Below, in pieces: positions 23,328 through 34,591 of a stretch of DNA of 52,500 nt. Location of the stretch: the NCBI GenBank assembly GCA_905221605.1, contig CAJNDS010002772.1:1-52500 (forward strand). Direction: 5' to 3'. Within the stretch, counting starts at the first letter, position 1, and the number at the start of each line of letters is the position of its first letter. Below the pieces are notes generated by a model. That model was not told where the DNA came from. It searched no databases and saw only the letters and a list, made by a program, of their open reading frames with translations. The position numbers and the translations under genes were made by a program. This DNA is from Symbiodinium natans. Lineage: Eukaryota > Sar > Dinophyceae > Suessiales > Symbiodiniaceae.

Positions 23328-25389
23328 GCACTTGAAGCCAATTTGCTCTCTCCTTGTGGTCACACAATGTGTGTGTGTGTGTGTGCGTGGGGATCCGAAG
23401 CCCGACAGCTACAACACATCGCTCCAGCCCTGTTAGCGCTTCTGCCTCGCCACTTTTTTGGACCCGGTAGAGTCTGAACCAAGCCACGCAAGCAAAGGCT
23501 TCCGAGTGGAGAGCTACTTGAGGAATGTTGAGGATCTGGGCTGCGGGGCTGCATGGGGGCTGCATGGGGGCTGCATGGGGGCTGCATGGGGGCTGCCGAA
23601 GTAAGTGTTGTTAAGAAGGCGGAGGTGCCAGGTCTGCCACCTTTCCCGGAACCTGGCCAGCCAATGAGATTCAGTACGTTCAGGGATGTCTTTTTGGAGC
23701 ATTAATGAAGACTTGTAACAGGTGTGAAGTGCAGGGCTTCGGGCTGAACATGATTAAGCTCTATGTGCTAAAGAAAGCTTTCGAGAGGCTTGGGTTCGTG
23801 GATGCTACAGTTTGGGGATGCTTGGGGCTCAGGTTCTGCGTGGCAAGTGCTTGTTTCTCAGGTCTTCTCAAGTGTTCCAAGAGGTTGCATGCCGAGGTGA
23901 GGATGCAGGTGTTCGGCGCAAGTGTTTGGCGTGACCGTTGCACTTCTAAGGATGCAACAAACAACACCTGAGCCCTCCCTGAAAACCTCGACCCTACTAA
24001 ACACTTAACATCATTTAACCCCCCCACTGCTGGCGGCCTTTGGGGACCGTTGTTTGTTTGCAGAACAGAGGCCTACTGAATCTAACAACAGAAAAAGGAC
24101 TTGAGACACTTAGGGTTCACGAGAAATAGTTCAGGCTTCCCAGACCTTTGAAAGTTAACTCAAAGTCTCTTGCCTTAGGTGTCTTCGGTGAAACCGCTGG
24201 TTGGAGCAGTTTCCAAAGCAGCATTAGTTTGTTTCTGGTGAACTTTGGCATGCTGATCATGCATAGGTGATGACGGCACCTTTAACGACGTCTACCAAAA
24301 GAAATTGCCAGTGCACAAAAGCTGTTGCCTGCGGAACGAGTTTTTTCTCACTTTTGTGGCCCACATGTTGTAGAAACGAGTTCGCCAGTCACAAAGAACT
24401 GGTGTTCACGTCCGCGGTACTGATCGCACCACTCTTGCCAATCACAGCCAAAAAGCGTCTCATACCTTTGTACGCTGTGCAAAGTATCATGACGAAAAAT
24501 TCTGGTCATGTATTAGATGCTAGCATTCATTCATAAATTAAAAACCTGTTTACTTCAAATAAGCACTTCATGACAGCAAAAACAGATTATCAAACAACAA
24601 AATAAAGAAGCAAACGCATCAAATGGACCCAAAAGTACTGCAAATGCCACTGCAAAAACACACACAGTCCCACTACCAGAATCCGGTAGTTAGAAAAACA
24701 CGTTATATGTCGGAGGAAAGACAAAATAGAGTTAAACATAAACGGAACCTACGAAACCATCGCAAAATACATGGTTTTCAGCATGCAGAGAAAGTGCAAG
24801 AAGCAGAATAAGCAAGGCGCGTCGATTCTATGGATATAAAACATGCTGTCCTGCCTGGGGTTCCAAATTTATGTATATGCAATATGTAGACCACAGCGCG
24901 TTCTGCACTTGGTTATGTATTGGTATCTGCACGCTATCTAGTTTGTGCGAACTTGGATGGGCGTGAGCCTGGGCAGAAAAACTTCAAACATTGGTCCTCA
25001 GAAAAAGCACATCTTAAACTACATGTATGCCAAAACTTTCGGCTGCGATTTGGCGCGTGGTACTCAGTGTCAGAGATTGTCCAGTCCAAAAGCGAACGCG
25101 CGTCACGGTCAGAAAATGACACCTGAAACCCTGTATAACATTATGATTAAGCAGCCATATTCAACGCTTGCGGCCGCCGGCGGCGGGAAGGGGCAGCAGC
25201 ATTTCAAAAGATCAAAGAAAGCGACATACACACGGAATCCCAGAGAACAACCACCATCAACATGCAATCCAAAACAGCTCACGCTCGGGCTCTACGGCTT
25301 CACGCGCTTTCGATGTTCGAGGCTCTTGACTCTTAACGTGATTCTGACTCAGAGCTTGCGGTTTTTTGGACTTTCGGAAAGAATTTTCC
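23328..25389. other. About 2 kb without a supported gene; dispersed repeat and AT-rich DNA
   Basis: Contains a GT microsatellite (23369-23386), four copies of a 14-bp 'gggggctgcat' repeat (23545-23598), a dispersed repeat at 24312-24445 and a low-GC tract at 24530-24860. A minus-strand open frame near 23860-23960 (VLFVASLEVQRSRQTLAP) could be an exon, but nothing confirms it. Confidence 0.45.
24312..24445 (+). repeat. Dispersed repeat, copy 1
   Basis: Aligns by eye with 27563-27688: 'gctgttgcctgcggaacgag' against 'gctattgcctgcggagcgag', then 'cacttttgtggcccacatg' against 'cactcttttggcccacgcatg', then 'atcgcaccactcttgccaa' against 'atcgcaccacttttgccaa'. AT-rich sequence follows both copies. 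Confidence 0.7.
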
Positions 25390-26069
25390 TCAGGGGGTTG
25401 GGCTTCTGCAGCGCATGGGTTTTGTCATGGGTGGGATGGCAGAGTAGAAAATCTGAGCTGCAAGCCAGTTGGACGGCTCCAAGTCCTCCAGGCGCGTCTC
25501 GATCTTCTTCTCCTTCACCCACTTCCTGGGTGCGCAAAAGGGATCTAGGAAACTTAGGGAACATTTGCCACCAATCACTTCGTTGCAAGCTTGACCGAGC
25601 ATGTGCTCATCAGCAATCCGGTTCTGTCAGGTCGCATAGAGGCACATAGAGAAGGCCAGCTCCGAAAGAGAAAGAACAACTCCTGACCCCTGAATGTTAA
25701 AACGCTGTGAACACTGATTCTTGAGGGCCCTGAGGCACCAGCTTTAAGTAGTCGCGCGACTCAGCTTCGGAAGACCAGCTGTAGATCACCTGCCACGGGG
25801 ATCTACGACCTGGCCCAGACATCGGGCCTAGCGGCTCCGGCTTAACGAACGTTTCTCACGTTTTCGAAGACCCTCTGACCAGCATTGTCAGATGCACGCA
25901 CTGACCTTCTTTAAGGGCATTCGGTCAAGTTCAGGTTTTCAAGTTCTTCTGAGAAATGCTACCCAGATTCCTTGATTCCTTGCCTGACCCCAAAAGCCCT
26001 TCGAAGTTGCGCCTCTTCGAAGCCTTCGGCTGTCTCCGGCAGGGCGAGGTTCGCCAGGCAAAGGCCCAT
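25390..26069 (-). CDS. Small unknown protein, about 84 aa, 3 exons
   Basis: Exons: 26069-25998 (MGLCLANLALPETAEGFEEA, then QLRR; GC donor), 25789-25743 (VIYSWSSEAESRDYL; GC donor) and 25525-25390 (KWVKEKKIETRLEDLEPSNW, ending in MRCRSPTP and stop TGA). Phases are 0 and 2 and both acceptors are AG|G; the last follows a good pyrimidine stretch ('cttttgcgcacccag'). The ATG lies one base after 'ccag|G', as in the gene at 16064. The middle is strongly charged and helical. The last exon could instead have a donor after NWLAAQ and the gene continue further left. Confidence 0.48.
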
Positions 26070-26559
26070 CCTGGCACTAAGGCCCGGGAATCTCGGGTGG
26101 AGGGGGGGTCAGGGGGGGCGATAGGGGGCGATAGGGGGTTGCGGGGAGCATGGGGAGCGGTGGATGGGGACAACTGGGAGATCCGGGTTCTGCCATCATG
26201 ATGCAACGCATTGGCTCTGACAAAAATGGTCGCTGCACGGTGATGGCGCCAAGACGTCGCAGTCCAGGTCGAAAGAGAGAAATGTCAGCACAAGAGGGCT
26301 GTGCAAGAGAACCGAAGCCTAGATCATCCCCACCATGTTTAATAATATATTTTGGATCATTGCAGGCTCAAAAGCTGGAATTTTTGTCAGGACTCGAGCC
26401 GGATCCAGGCAACTTGACATTGCAATGGCACGAAGCAGCTTTCATGGAAGTCGTTGAGCTGCCAACCCCCATGGAACAAATCCCTGCGCCCTAGAACCCC
26501 AAACAATGACGAGGGCTGACAGGGTTTATTCACTTCAAGCTTTACGCTCAGGTGGTTCA

Positions 26560-27280
26560 AGCGTTCAAGCTTCGTTTTACAGTTGCTCTGCACAGCTCTA
26601 GTCGTCCAGGGAAGCAGAACAAGCGTGGCCCTGGCCTAAAGGGTATAACCTTTTGTAGGAGCCAAAAGGAAACACAGTTTTCCCTGCAAACTGCTGCCAG
26701 GAGGACACGAATGGTGACACATCAGGGACCTGGTCTCTGATGAACCAGATGCCTCCGGCCATCAAGGAAGCGAGGACGAAACCGAAACCCCCCGCACAGA
26801 AAAGCTTCAAAAACGGCCTGGGGAATGTGATATCTAAACTGTGTTTCTTCTGTGTCTCTTGTCGTTGAGGGTTCAGGGCACGACTGGTAAGGTGCTTATG
26901 TGTGCAAACAAGAGTCACCCCAGATCCCAAGGGCTAAACTGCTCAGCCTTCAAAGCCAGCCGCACAGACCCCAACACTCGCCGAAGAGCAATCCAACAAC
27001 CGAAAGGAACCCCAAACCCTTTGCAACCCTTGAGCCCCAAAAAACCTAACCTTCAACAGACCTGACAGCCCTAAACCCTCAACTGCCTAAAACCCGCCCT
27101 TAGTCCTGGAAAACAACTTCAAGCTTGAGTCCCAAGACCTGAACCCAAGTTTCGCAGAATCCGCAGATTGTGCATCTCCTGAAGCAGTGCTCTGTAGGCC
27201 TTGTTCCTGTTCGGTGAGCTCGGCAATCGGCGGGTCTTCCAAGGCCTTTTGCTGTGCAAGTGTCTGTTCTTGGGACAAAT
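26560..27280 (-). CDS. Membrane-protein gene, partial model
   Basis: The best exon is 26817-26730 (phase 2 to 0): PFLKLFCAGGFGFVLASLMA followed by GGIWFIRDQ, one clear transmembrane helix with a positive flank, GT donor and AG|G acceptor. Upstream, about 27280-27139, a hydrophilic open frame (IEASFPDLSQEQTLAQQKA, then DPPIAELTEQEQ) ends in phase 2 at 'ttcag|gt' and joins the helix exon as GF-R-PFLK. A competing frame in the same DNA (27206-27139, NKAYRALLQEMHNLRILRN) ends in phase 1 and does not join. Downstream a small exon about 26686-26653 (GKLCFLLAPTK) may follow. A possible start is MDYAIEP near 27463. Ends are uncertain. Confidence 0.4.
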
Positions 27281-27562
27281 CCGGGAAGGACGCTTCAATG
27301 GCAGTTGCCTTTGAATTAGGATCCGCGCCCAGGGTTTCGAAAGTTTCGGTGGCTTTCGCAGCTGGTTGCTTAGTTGAGGGTTCGAGGGTTGTGAGGTTTA
27401 GGTTTCAGCCCTTTCAGCTATGTTGTATTTTGCTTCAAGATCTTGGTTCGATGGCGTAGTCCATGGCGGGGGGGCTGCACCCGCTAGACATTCGATCGGG
27501 TGGGCTCGAGGGGTTTTGGGGTTTAAGGAGTCTGGGGCTGGAGGACACTTGAACTTGCTAGG

Positions 27563-27688
27563 GCACATAAGCTATTGCCTGCGGAGCGAGTTTCAGCACT
27601 CTTTTGGCCCACGCATGTTTGCTGTGCAAGCATCAGACAAGCCACAAGTGCTCATCGCACCACTTTTGCCAACTTATTGCTCGAAATA
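27563..27688 (+). repeat. Dispersed repeat, copy 2
   Basis: Second copy of the element at 24312-24445, in the same orientation. It is followed by a low-GC, C/T-rich tract (27740-28000) with many 'ttctttc' and 'tgtctctgtg' runs. Confidence 0.7.
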
Positions 27689-28030
27689 CTTCTCGTGTCG
27701 GTCTTCGGCGTGCCAAGGGGATATTGATCGGCCTGATGTCTTTCTTCGTTCTTACTGTATTTATGTATGCGTCTATGTATTTGTGTCGTGGTCGACTTCG
27801 TTACTTCCTTCTGTACTTATTTCTTTGATTTGTGTGTGCTCTCTCTTTCTGTCTTTATGTATTCTTTCTTCCTGTCTTCTTTTCTTGTTAGCGTGTTACG
27901 GTTTCCTATCCTCTCCCTTCTTTCTGCATTTCTGGCCTTCGCTCCTCATTCCTAGCTTGCTTTATCGCGGTCCATGCGTCTCTGTGTCTCTGTGTCTCGG
28001 TCTAGTGTTTTTCATAGGTTTTCAATATGG

Positions 28031-28611
28031 TCAACGGATTTCCGAGTTTTGAAAGCCTCTCTCCTGCATCCTGTTGGCAGAGGGCTTCGGAGGCTGGACC
28101 GTAGAGACACGTGCTGAGTACGTGGTGCGACCTTGGGACCCTTCATTCGGGTCGTGTTTGTGGCGACGCTCCGGCTGGCGGTTTGTGCATGCCTTGGCCG
28201 ACTTCCTCGGCAAATGGAGCCCAAAACCACATGTCTGAAAAGGACCTCATACTTTGACTTTGACAACGCGGGCAGCCGTTAGGTCCACCTAAAAGGACCT
28301 GATAACACACGTTGGGGCCTTCTGCAAAAGACCCAGAACCCGGAAGAAAGAAACAGAAAACGCATTGGACTGAAGCCCGATTTGGGCTTTATCCGGGCAG
28401 GACGTTGTCAAATTTATTAGCCCGGTCACCTCATCCATCTCCATGAGGGTGGAGTGCATCATTGGAGCTTGAGCTTCGGCGGCCTTGGACTTCGGATCAA
28501 GGTTTGTCGCTATTTTTTGCGCCGAGGCTCGTGGCGTTATAGTTTGAGGAGAGGTACTGCAGCAGGGCTTCCGGTGCCCTTGAAAATGTAACCCATCGAA
28601 CACGACGCCAT
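28031..28611 (-). CDS. Small basic protein, about 102 aa, 3 exons
   Basis: Exons: 28611-28558 (MASCSMGYIFKGTGSPAA, GT donor), 28483-28404 (AEAQAPMMHSTLMEMDEV, then TGLINLT, GT donor) and 28205-28031 (KSAKACTNRQPERRHKHDPN, then a Pro/Ser/Arg-rich tail ending GFQNSEIR, stop TGA). Lengths sum to 309 nt; phases are 0 and 2 and all acceptors are AG|G. The C-terminal half is basic and probably disordered. Not recognised. An alternative donor after MDE (28430) would break phase with the last exon. Confidence 0.48.
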
Positions 28612-28751
28612 GGTCGATATCACCTACGCCCGAGCCAACCCCCCGAAACAAAGCCCCGAACAAGCCGGAATCGTAAATCCAAGTAAGAACCTTGCTTATC
28701 GCTCAAAGACGCAAGTTGAAGAACGAAACTGATCCAAAACATGCACTGGCT

Positions 28752-29736
28752 TCATGCAACTGGCACGAAGCCAGTCCCCCTTCGACCGTATGACAAGCAG
28801 GCCCTCCAGTAGCACCGAGAAGTTAGGGAGTAGGGCTTAGAGTTTAGGGGCAGCAGTTGGGATTTGTGGTGGACAGTCTCGGCCTGTGCGTGGTGGACGT
28901 CGTTCGTGGGTGCCTCCTCCCGAAAGCTTGGCACTGGGATTCAGACAGAATTGTGTCATGGTGCAGGTCTGAAACTACACACTGTTTGCGGGTCGAATAG
29001 TTGAGTTGGCTTCAAGGCTTCTTCGATGTTTGCCTGAAAAGCTTCTGCGCCATGAGGTGTTTTCGTGGCTTTACGGGCCGGGGTTCGGGTTCGGACATGT
29101 CGGGCTCGAGGCTGCTCGCGAAATCAGGCGTCCATGAGGTGGCCATGCACCAGATCTTTACAAGTAAATGTGCATATCCTGAAACCCCGTCCCGGTGAAA
29201 CCCCGAACCGTCTGCAGGGGCGTCCTTCATCTCCACGTCGCCTGAGCACTTGCGGATTAGGCTTGGGCTGGGGAAGCTTCAGGAGCTTGGGCATTCGAAG
29301 TATGGTATGGAAGCTACAGCCCGCAGACCTACAGCGGACGCAAGGAGCCTCTACCAACCGCCCTGAACCCCTTTAAGTCACCTCCTCAAATTCTCTAACC
29401 TTGTAGCCATCCTCTGCAAGCTCAAGTATCTAAAGATACAGATATCCTGGAAGACAGTACAAAAACTCCGCCCACGCGGCTACATGTGTCTGAGTCCTGG
29501 ACTTCCGTGCAACCCCAATCAGTTACAAGTCTAGGGTTTAGGGTCTAGGGCTTTTCGTTGCATGTTGCCGCCTGTCATTTCATCGACTATCAAAACGGGG
29601 CAAAGTAACGATTTTCCTTTCATCGAACCGATCTTCTCGTTGGGATTGGGGCCAGCCAGGAGGCCAGTCCTGGCTGCCCCCCCCCCCCCCCCGGCCCCCG
29701 CGTGGACGTTCTGATACCTTCGCTTTCAGAAGCCAT
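28752..29736 (-). CDS. Unknown protein, partial model, 4 exons
   Basis: Exons: 29736-29718 (MASESE plus one base, donor 'gaag|gtatca'), 29178-29075 (YAHLLVKIWCMATSWTPDFA, then SSLEPDMSEPEPRP, donor GTAAAG), 29033-28983 (ANIEEALKPTQLFDPQT, strong 'cttttcag|G' acceptor) and a last exon from about 28918 (EAPTNDVHHAQAETVHHKSQ) that stays open to a TGA at 28752. Phases 1, 0, 0 agree. The last exon runs into telomere-like sequence, so its true end is doubtful. Not recognised. Confidence 0.42.
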
Positions 29737-30569
29737 GCGGAGCAGGCCTGCCTAATTCTGCGGGGCAGCAATGTGTTTAGACAAACGGACCGTGGTAAAA
29801 TACAATGGACTATTGACTTATCTCAACGACTCGAAACGATTCCTACATGCAATAGTTAAGCTGGGGAGGGAGAAGGGAGAACATGGTGAGAAGCCCGATT
29901 GCAGTATGTAACATGTAAATTAGCTTGGTTTGTCAAGGTTAAGAGACAGGCGACAATGAGCCTGGCGTTCTTAACAAAGGCCTCTAACTGGTGCTAGCTC
30001 CGGGCTGAAGTTAGAGTTGAGGATGAACTGAACTAGCACAACAAACTATGTGCAAACAAATTCCAACATATAAGTGGTCTTCTTGGTAGAGCGGGGGATG
30101 TAGGCTTATGCATCCAAAATTTCAGAATGTGCACCGTCTTCCGCTGCCAGGTCAGTTCGGTTCTGCTAAGTTGGAAAGTTGGAAAGAGAAATGGGGCAGA
30201 GGGGTTTGGCAGCGCAAAGTTTGACATCTTGGAAATATGGTTGGAAATTGAGATGGGGGAGGCAAATCTGGAAACTCGGAAAAGTAGATGGCGGAAGCAA
30301 ATTGGTTGTTTTTGGTTTTTTTGCATATGTAAAGACTGAAACGGTGGGGGCGAGGGTGGCGAGCATGCATGTGACGTGTGCGTCTGTGTGTGTGTGCGCG
30401 TTATCTGAGGCCCCTCCTTTTGAAGTGATGGGTCAGGAGCTGTTGGGGACTTGTCGGCCTTTCTGGGTCCCTTCCGATAAACCGCTTTGCGATAAACCGC
30501 TTTGGGGCCTTTGTCTTTGTGGTCTACACCACCTCCCGCTTCAAGGCACAACGTCTGGAAACGAGGGCT
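29737..30569. other. Gap without a supported gene
   Basis: Contains C-runs at 29679-29692 just to its left and a TG microsatellite near 30384-30396. Open frames on both strands (for example near 30127-30340) lack convincing splice signals. Confidence 0.4.
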
Positions 30570-31364
30570 TCATTTTCGCCCCGCCATGAAGTGTGTGGTT
30601 TCTTTGGGGAGCCCTCTCTGAGCCGTCTTGCAGGGCCTCTCTACCTTGCCGAGTTCGAGCCAACCCATTTGGGGCTGCCTTTTGGAACCCAAACATTCTG
30701 CAAAACATCTTCTTTCGGCCGCAACCAATCAGTTTCGGATTGCTGGGCTCAGACTATTTTAAGATAGGGTTCGGAAAGCCCAAAACTCCTCCCTGCACCC
30801 AAACAGGGTTGTAGGCCACTGGCCATCTTTCTTCTCACCATCCACCTTCGGGACATCCTTGGCTGTCTGCAAATAGCTCAAAAAATTCGGACTAGACTAT
30901 CATCTTTTACCGCGGGCGAACAGCCTAAAACTCTGCGGCCCCATGCTACCTGCAGAAGACTTGTTCAAGGATGCGAGGGCAGTTGTCTTTCTCCACGTTG
31001 CAACCCGGGTAGCGACTCAGCTGGCATGCCGAAGACCCACCAGCTGAAACTTTCATCTGTACTCTCAGACGCTCAAAGCGCTCATAAAAACCCAGCACCT
31101 CAGGTCCCTCTGGGCTAAAGCCAACAAAGAGTCTGAGCCTTGAGCCCTAAGTTTAATGCCTAGGCTCGTTCTCCTTTCCTGCAGCCTTGCCATCGGCAGC
31201 ACCGTCCTCAGAAAAGCTTCCCAAGCCGGCAGTCTACGTGTACAAGTATACCTTCAGGGATTGTTGATGCAATCTGATACAGGCCTGAGAAGCTTTGGGC
31301 GTTGCGAGCAAAATTTGACATGAAAATCCAGATGGGGGCATCGCATGTGCGGCAAGATCGGCAT
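30570..31364 (-). CDS. Unknown protein, about 109 aa, 5 exons
   Basis: Exons: 31364-31320 (MPILPHMRCPHLDFH), 31206-31174 (DGAADGKAAGK), 31107-30950 (GPEVLGFYERFERLRVQMKV, then SAGGSSACQLSRYPGC, then NVEKDNCPRILEQVFC), 30857-30839 (MSRRWM) and 30644-30570 (VERPCKTAQRGLPKETTHFM, ending AGRK, stop TGA). The 158-nt exon is very secure: its frame stays open for more than 50 codons and closes on a 'tgcag|gtag' donor whose intron starts with an in-frame stop. Phases 0, 0, 2, 0 agree. Cysteines cluster in that exon (four over about 27 residues). First and fourth exons are weaker. No family recognised. Confidence 0.52.
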
Positions 31365-31590
31365 TCTGGCTTTACTGGCTCCACGGCCCTAACCCTATGA
31401 CCTCACGGTTGGGCTCCTCAATTTTTATGAGGAGGCTGGGGGACATCAGGGTTCACTCCAAAGCCCTGCACCTTGCGGCACAGTGGGGTTTTTAACCCTA
31501 TACTCTTTGCCAGCAAAATTCCTTTGGAAAGCAAACGTTGGACTGAGGGATTTACGCAGGGTAAATTCCTAAAGCTTGAAGGCCACACCC

Positions 31591-32526
31591 TTAGCAGCCT
31601 TCGCCGCAACACCCTGAGGCCTTGACGGCCTTGATGTCTGCCTCGGCATCAGCACGATCCTTTGCTTCGGCCTCCGCCCGGGCCTCGTTGAGGTCGAAGT
31701 TGCGCGGGAGTGTAGCTCAGTGGCTTGGGAGCTCACGCTTCAGAAGCTAACTTTGAGCAGAGGACGGGCAAGTTTTACACTACAGTTGACAGATCTTTGC
31801 AGCTTTGCTGCCAAGGTTGAAAAAAGGGGACCATGGGTCTGAGCCTTTGCCTCTCCTGAACACTATGCCGCTTATGCCCACACCAACGTTCAACCATGCA
31901 GCTCAAACCCCCCCCCACCCCCCGCCCTCGCACGGCTATACGAAAACTCCTTCATTCCAAACTCTCTGGCCGAGTCCCTCGAAATTGTGGGGGAAGGGGG
32001 GGGGGGGGTGTACTGTGCGAAGCTGCAAACTGCTATCTGTCCACAACACCATGACACGTTAACAGAGAGGCAAGAAGCCCGAGACAAAAAAAACTACTGG
32101 CCCCCTTTTGCCCCAAGAGTTTTGGATCCTGCCTTGGCTTCTTTGGCTTCTGCCTCCGCCCTGGGCTTCCGACTCAGGAAGTTGGGTCGAGTGGATGCTT
32201 TGGAGGGATCGGGGTTTGGGGGCGGGTTTAGGTCTTCAAGAAGTCTGGATTCACTTTTGAGCGCCACTACAGCAATCTTTGGTTCCTGGACCTCCCGAAG
32301 TGTACGCCACTATCTCTACCCCGAGGACCAGGCAGCAACTTTCTTCGCTTGGCTTCTGCCTGGCGCTGTGCCACGTAAGCCTTAGTGAAAAAACAGAGGG
32401 TTTAGGGTCAACTTTTGGGCTTTGGGGTATGGTTCTGATGCTCAAGGCCACTGAATTGGCCTTTGAAGGTGCAGAATGCCAGGTTACCTCAAGTTGGGCG
32501 AACAAGATAGAGCGGCAACATGGCAT
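31591..32526 (-). CDS. Ala/Glu-rich helical mini-protein, 66 aa, 4 exons
   Basis: Exons: 32526-32488 (MPCCRSILFAQLE, donor GTAACC), 32380-32340 (AYVAQRQAEAKRR, donor GT), 32160-32133 (AEAEAKEAK, donor GC) and 31683-31591 (ARAEAEAKDRADAEADIKAV, then KASGCCGEGC, stop TAA). Sizes sum to 201 nt; phases 0, 2, 0; all acceptors AG|G. The product is one long charged alpha helix flanked by Cys-rich ends (PCC at the start, GCCGEGC at the end). The start ATG is three bases after an AG|G. It is far smaller than typical coiled-coil proteins. Function is unknown; a helical hairpin or a cross-linked scaffold peptide is conceivable. Confidence 0.6.
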
Positions 32527-32669
32527 GGCCTGTCTATGGCCTTGTGATTGAGCGCTACCCCAACCTGTCAAAGCCCAAGGGATTAGGCCGGATCTAGTGG
32601 CAGGGGCTTTGTTCGTAGGGGCCAGCTTCGAAGTTACATGCATGTTGTAAACAGAACCCAATTGTCTTG

Positions 32670-34591
32670 TCACTTCTGGTTCGGACCGTTGTCATTCTGA
32701 TTGGCCCTGCCTCGCATGTCTCTGCTCTGGGCGGGAACCTGTCTGGACGAGCCTGCAATCTTTGATGACTCTCTCCTAGCTGGGACCATTGATGAAAGAG
32801 CAGTGCAGAAGAGCTCAGGGCTTGATCCGAAGCCCTGAACGTTCAAAACCTCAAGCCCTGCCACAAGCAACCAGAAGCAACCAGACTGCCGACCGACGAA
32901 ACCAAAACTAAACCTCCACAAGAATCCCCACAAGAATCCCCACAAGAATCTCCACAAGAATCTCCACACATCTCCCCTGACCTGAGCTTCCCTGCCGGGT
33001 CGTAGTTCCTTCCGAAGAAAGCCTGGTCGGAAGGCGCAGGGCCCCCCGCGTCCCCGCTTACTCCTAACCTGTCTACAGTTGCGTTATTTTCGAGGTTTTG
33101 TTTGAAAGGGTTGTGGGGGTAGGGGGAGGGGGGAGGGCTTTGGCTTTAGGGTTTAGGGTTTAGGGTCTAGGGTAAGGTTCGTAGAGGTGTGGGGGGGGGG
33201 GGGGGGGGGGGCAGCTTCGTTTTGGTTGGCCTTTGTCGCGCTCTTGTGCACTTTGCTGGGCTACTTCTGAATCAAAGATCAAAATTCAATGCCAGGCATC
33301 ATTGGTTGCAAGGGCCAAATGACCGAACCGAACATTTGAGCCTCAACAACCCTGAGCCATACAGTACTCCCTGCACCTTGAAGCGCTAAACCTGCAAAAT
33401 ATCCCAGAACCCAAAGCCCTTCCACGGCCCTAAATCCTGAAACAGACTGGGCCGGGCCTTGTCCATGCGGATCTGCTTCTCTTTCAAGAGAATCTCGCGG
33501 ACCTTAGCTCTAGCAAATATCCAGGGCACGCTCGCAAACACTTTTGCCAGTTACTTCCTGTAAAATTAGTGAAGGTCAATCGGTCCAGGGCCCAGCGTTC
33601 CAAGTGCGACTCGAAGCACATGTGACATCTCAACGATGAATTCGACATCAGCACAACGTGGAGAGCTCCCACGGAGTGCTTTGTGGAGATGTGCTCAAGG
33701 ATCCGGCACGGGATTGCCGGCTGACCTAAACCTCAGAACTGTCATCCACAAGCCCTGAGCCCATCAACATCCCAACCTAGGGCTGCAGCGTGCTTCCTGT
33801 AGTCAGGCGTTGGCTCTCCAATCAGCACCTTTTGCAAGTTGGGGTCCCCGAAGTTTTGGGTGGGCATTGAGTTGAACAGTTCACGGTTTTGGTTCAGGAG
33901 CCGTTGAATCCCTCTGAAGCCCCGAACCCAGATCCAAAAACACCTGAATGGCAGTGAGATATAAACTAAGCTGCAAGCCCAAAAAGACCTGAAGCCCAAA
34001 CTCTCTCAGCCCAACCCCCCCCCCCCCCCACCCAAACCGCTCGCCTAAACCCAAATTGCCACGGCTGCTGCTCATGCCCAACTCTGCCACCCCCCCCCCC
34101 CCCCTCCCCCCCTGGAAAAATATCCTACCTTGGCTGTTTTCCGCAGCCCCGGCGTGGAGAACAGCTGGAGGAGCTGGGCACGATCCTTCCAAGGCTCGGA
34201 GGTTCGTTGAGGGCCGAGTTGAGAGGCCGAGTTGAGAAGGTCTGGGTATGTCTGGGTGTGAAACTGCCTAAGGTCGGCTTGAAGATGCTGCTGTCTGTCG
34301 GGGCTTGCCCAGGCTGGGTTCAGGCTTCTGAGCCTCAGGATTTTCATGGCTGTCGGCCCCTCAGCCTGAAATGAGGCAAGTTTGGAATTGAGTTGAGCCT
34401 TAGCAGTCTAACACCGTTGCCAAAAAGGGCTTCCAGATGGAAGCTCGTTGGCTTGGATTCTCGCGCCGGGAGGGGCCCAACCCGGCTGAACAGCGCTAAA
34501 ACCCTCCCAACCCCTACGCGCATTCTGAATCGGGTATAATCGGGTGTGAGAACCGAAGCTCCTGCTTTGCCAGGCCGGCTTGGACCTCCAT
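32670..34591 (-). CDS. Unknown 202-aa protein, 9 exons
   Basis: Exons: 34591-34554 (MEVQAGLAKQEL), 34267-34228 (QFHTQTYPDLLNS, GC donor), 34185-34129 (DRAQLLQLFSTPGLRKTAK), 33943-33928 (16 nt, VFLDL), 33911-33777 (IQRLLNQNRELFNSMPTQNF, then LQKVLIGEPTPDYRKHAAAL), 33725-33586 (ILEHISTKHSVGALHVVLMS, then LRCHMCFESHLERWAL, GA donor), 33502-33458 (VREILLKEKQIRMDK, GC donor), 33022-32968 (AFFGRNYDPAGKLRSGEM) and 32752-32670 (SSRQVPAQSRDMRG, stop TGA). Total 609 nt with eight phase-consistent junctions, all acceptors AG|G. ATG is three bases after 'ccag'. Exon 6 has a CHMC pair that could bind metal. The C-terminus is polar and disordered. I cannot name the family. Confidence 0.65.
32905..32967. 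repeat. 12-bp minisatellite at a splice donor
   Basis: About 4.5 units of 'ccacaagaatcc/ct' start exactly at the exon border at 32968. On the coding strand each unit reads as a GTGGAG or GTGGGG donor-like sequence, so the repeat offers several possible 5' splice sites in a row. Confidence 0.75.

Noticed and set aside
23545-23598. CRISPR-like short repeats
   Set aside because: Four direct 14-bp units without spacers in a nuclear genome; a simple minisatellite.
24945-25649. 234-codon plus-strand open frame
   Set aside because: It overlaps minus-strand exons with good splice signals and its composition changes along its length. Probably chance.
31705-31780. tRNA-like sequence on the plus strand with a perfect A-box ('tagctcagtgg')
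   Set aside because: No B-box, no matching anticodon or acceptor stem; the A-box alone is not enough.
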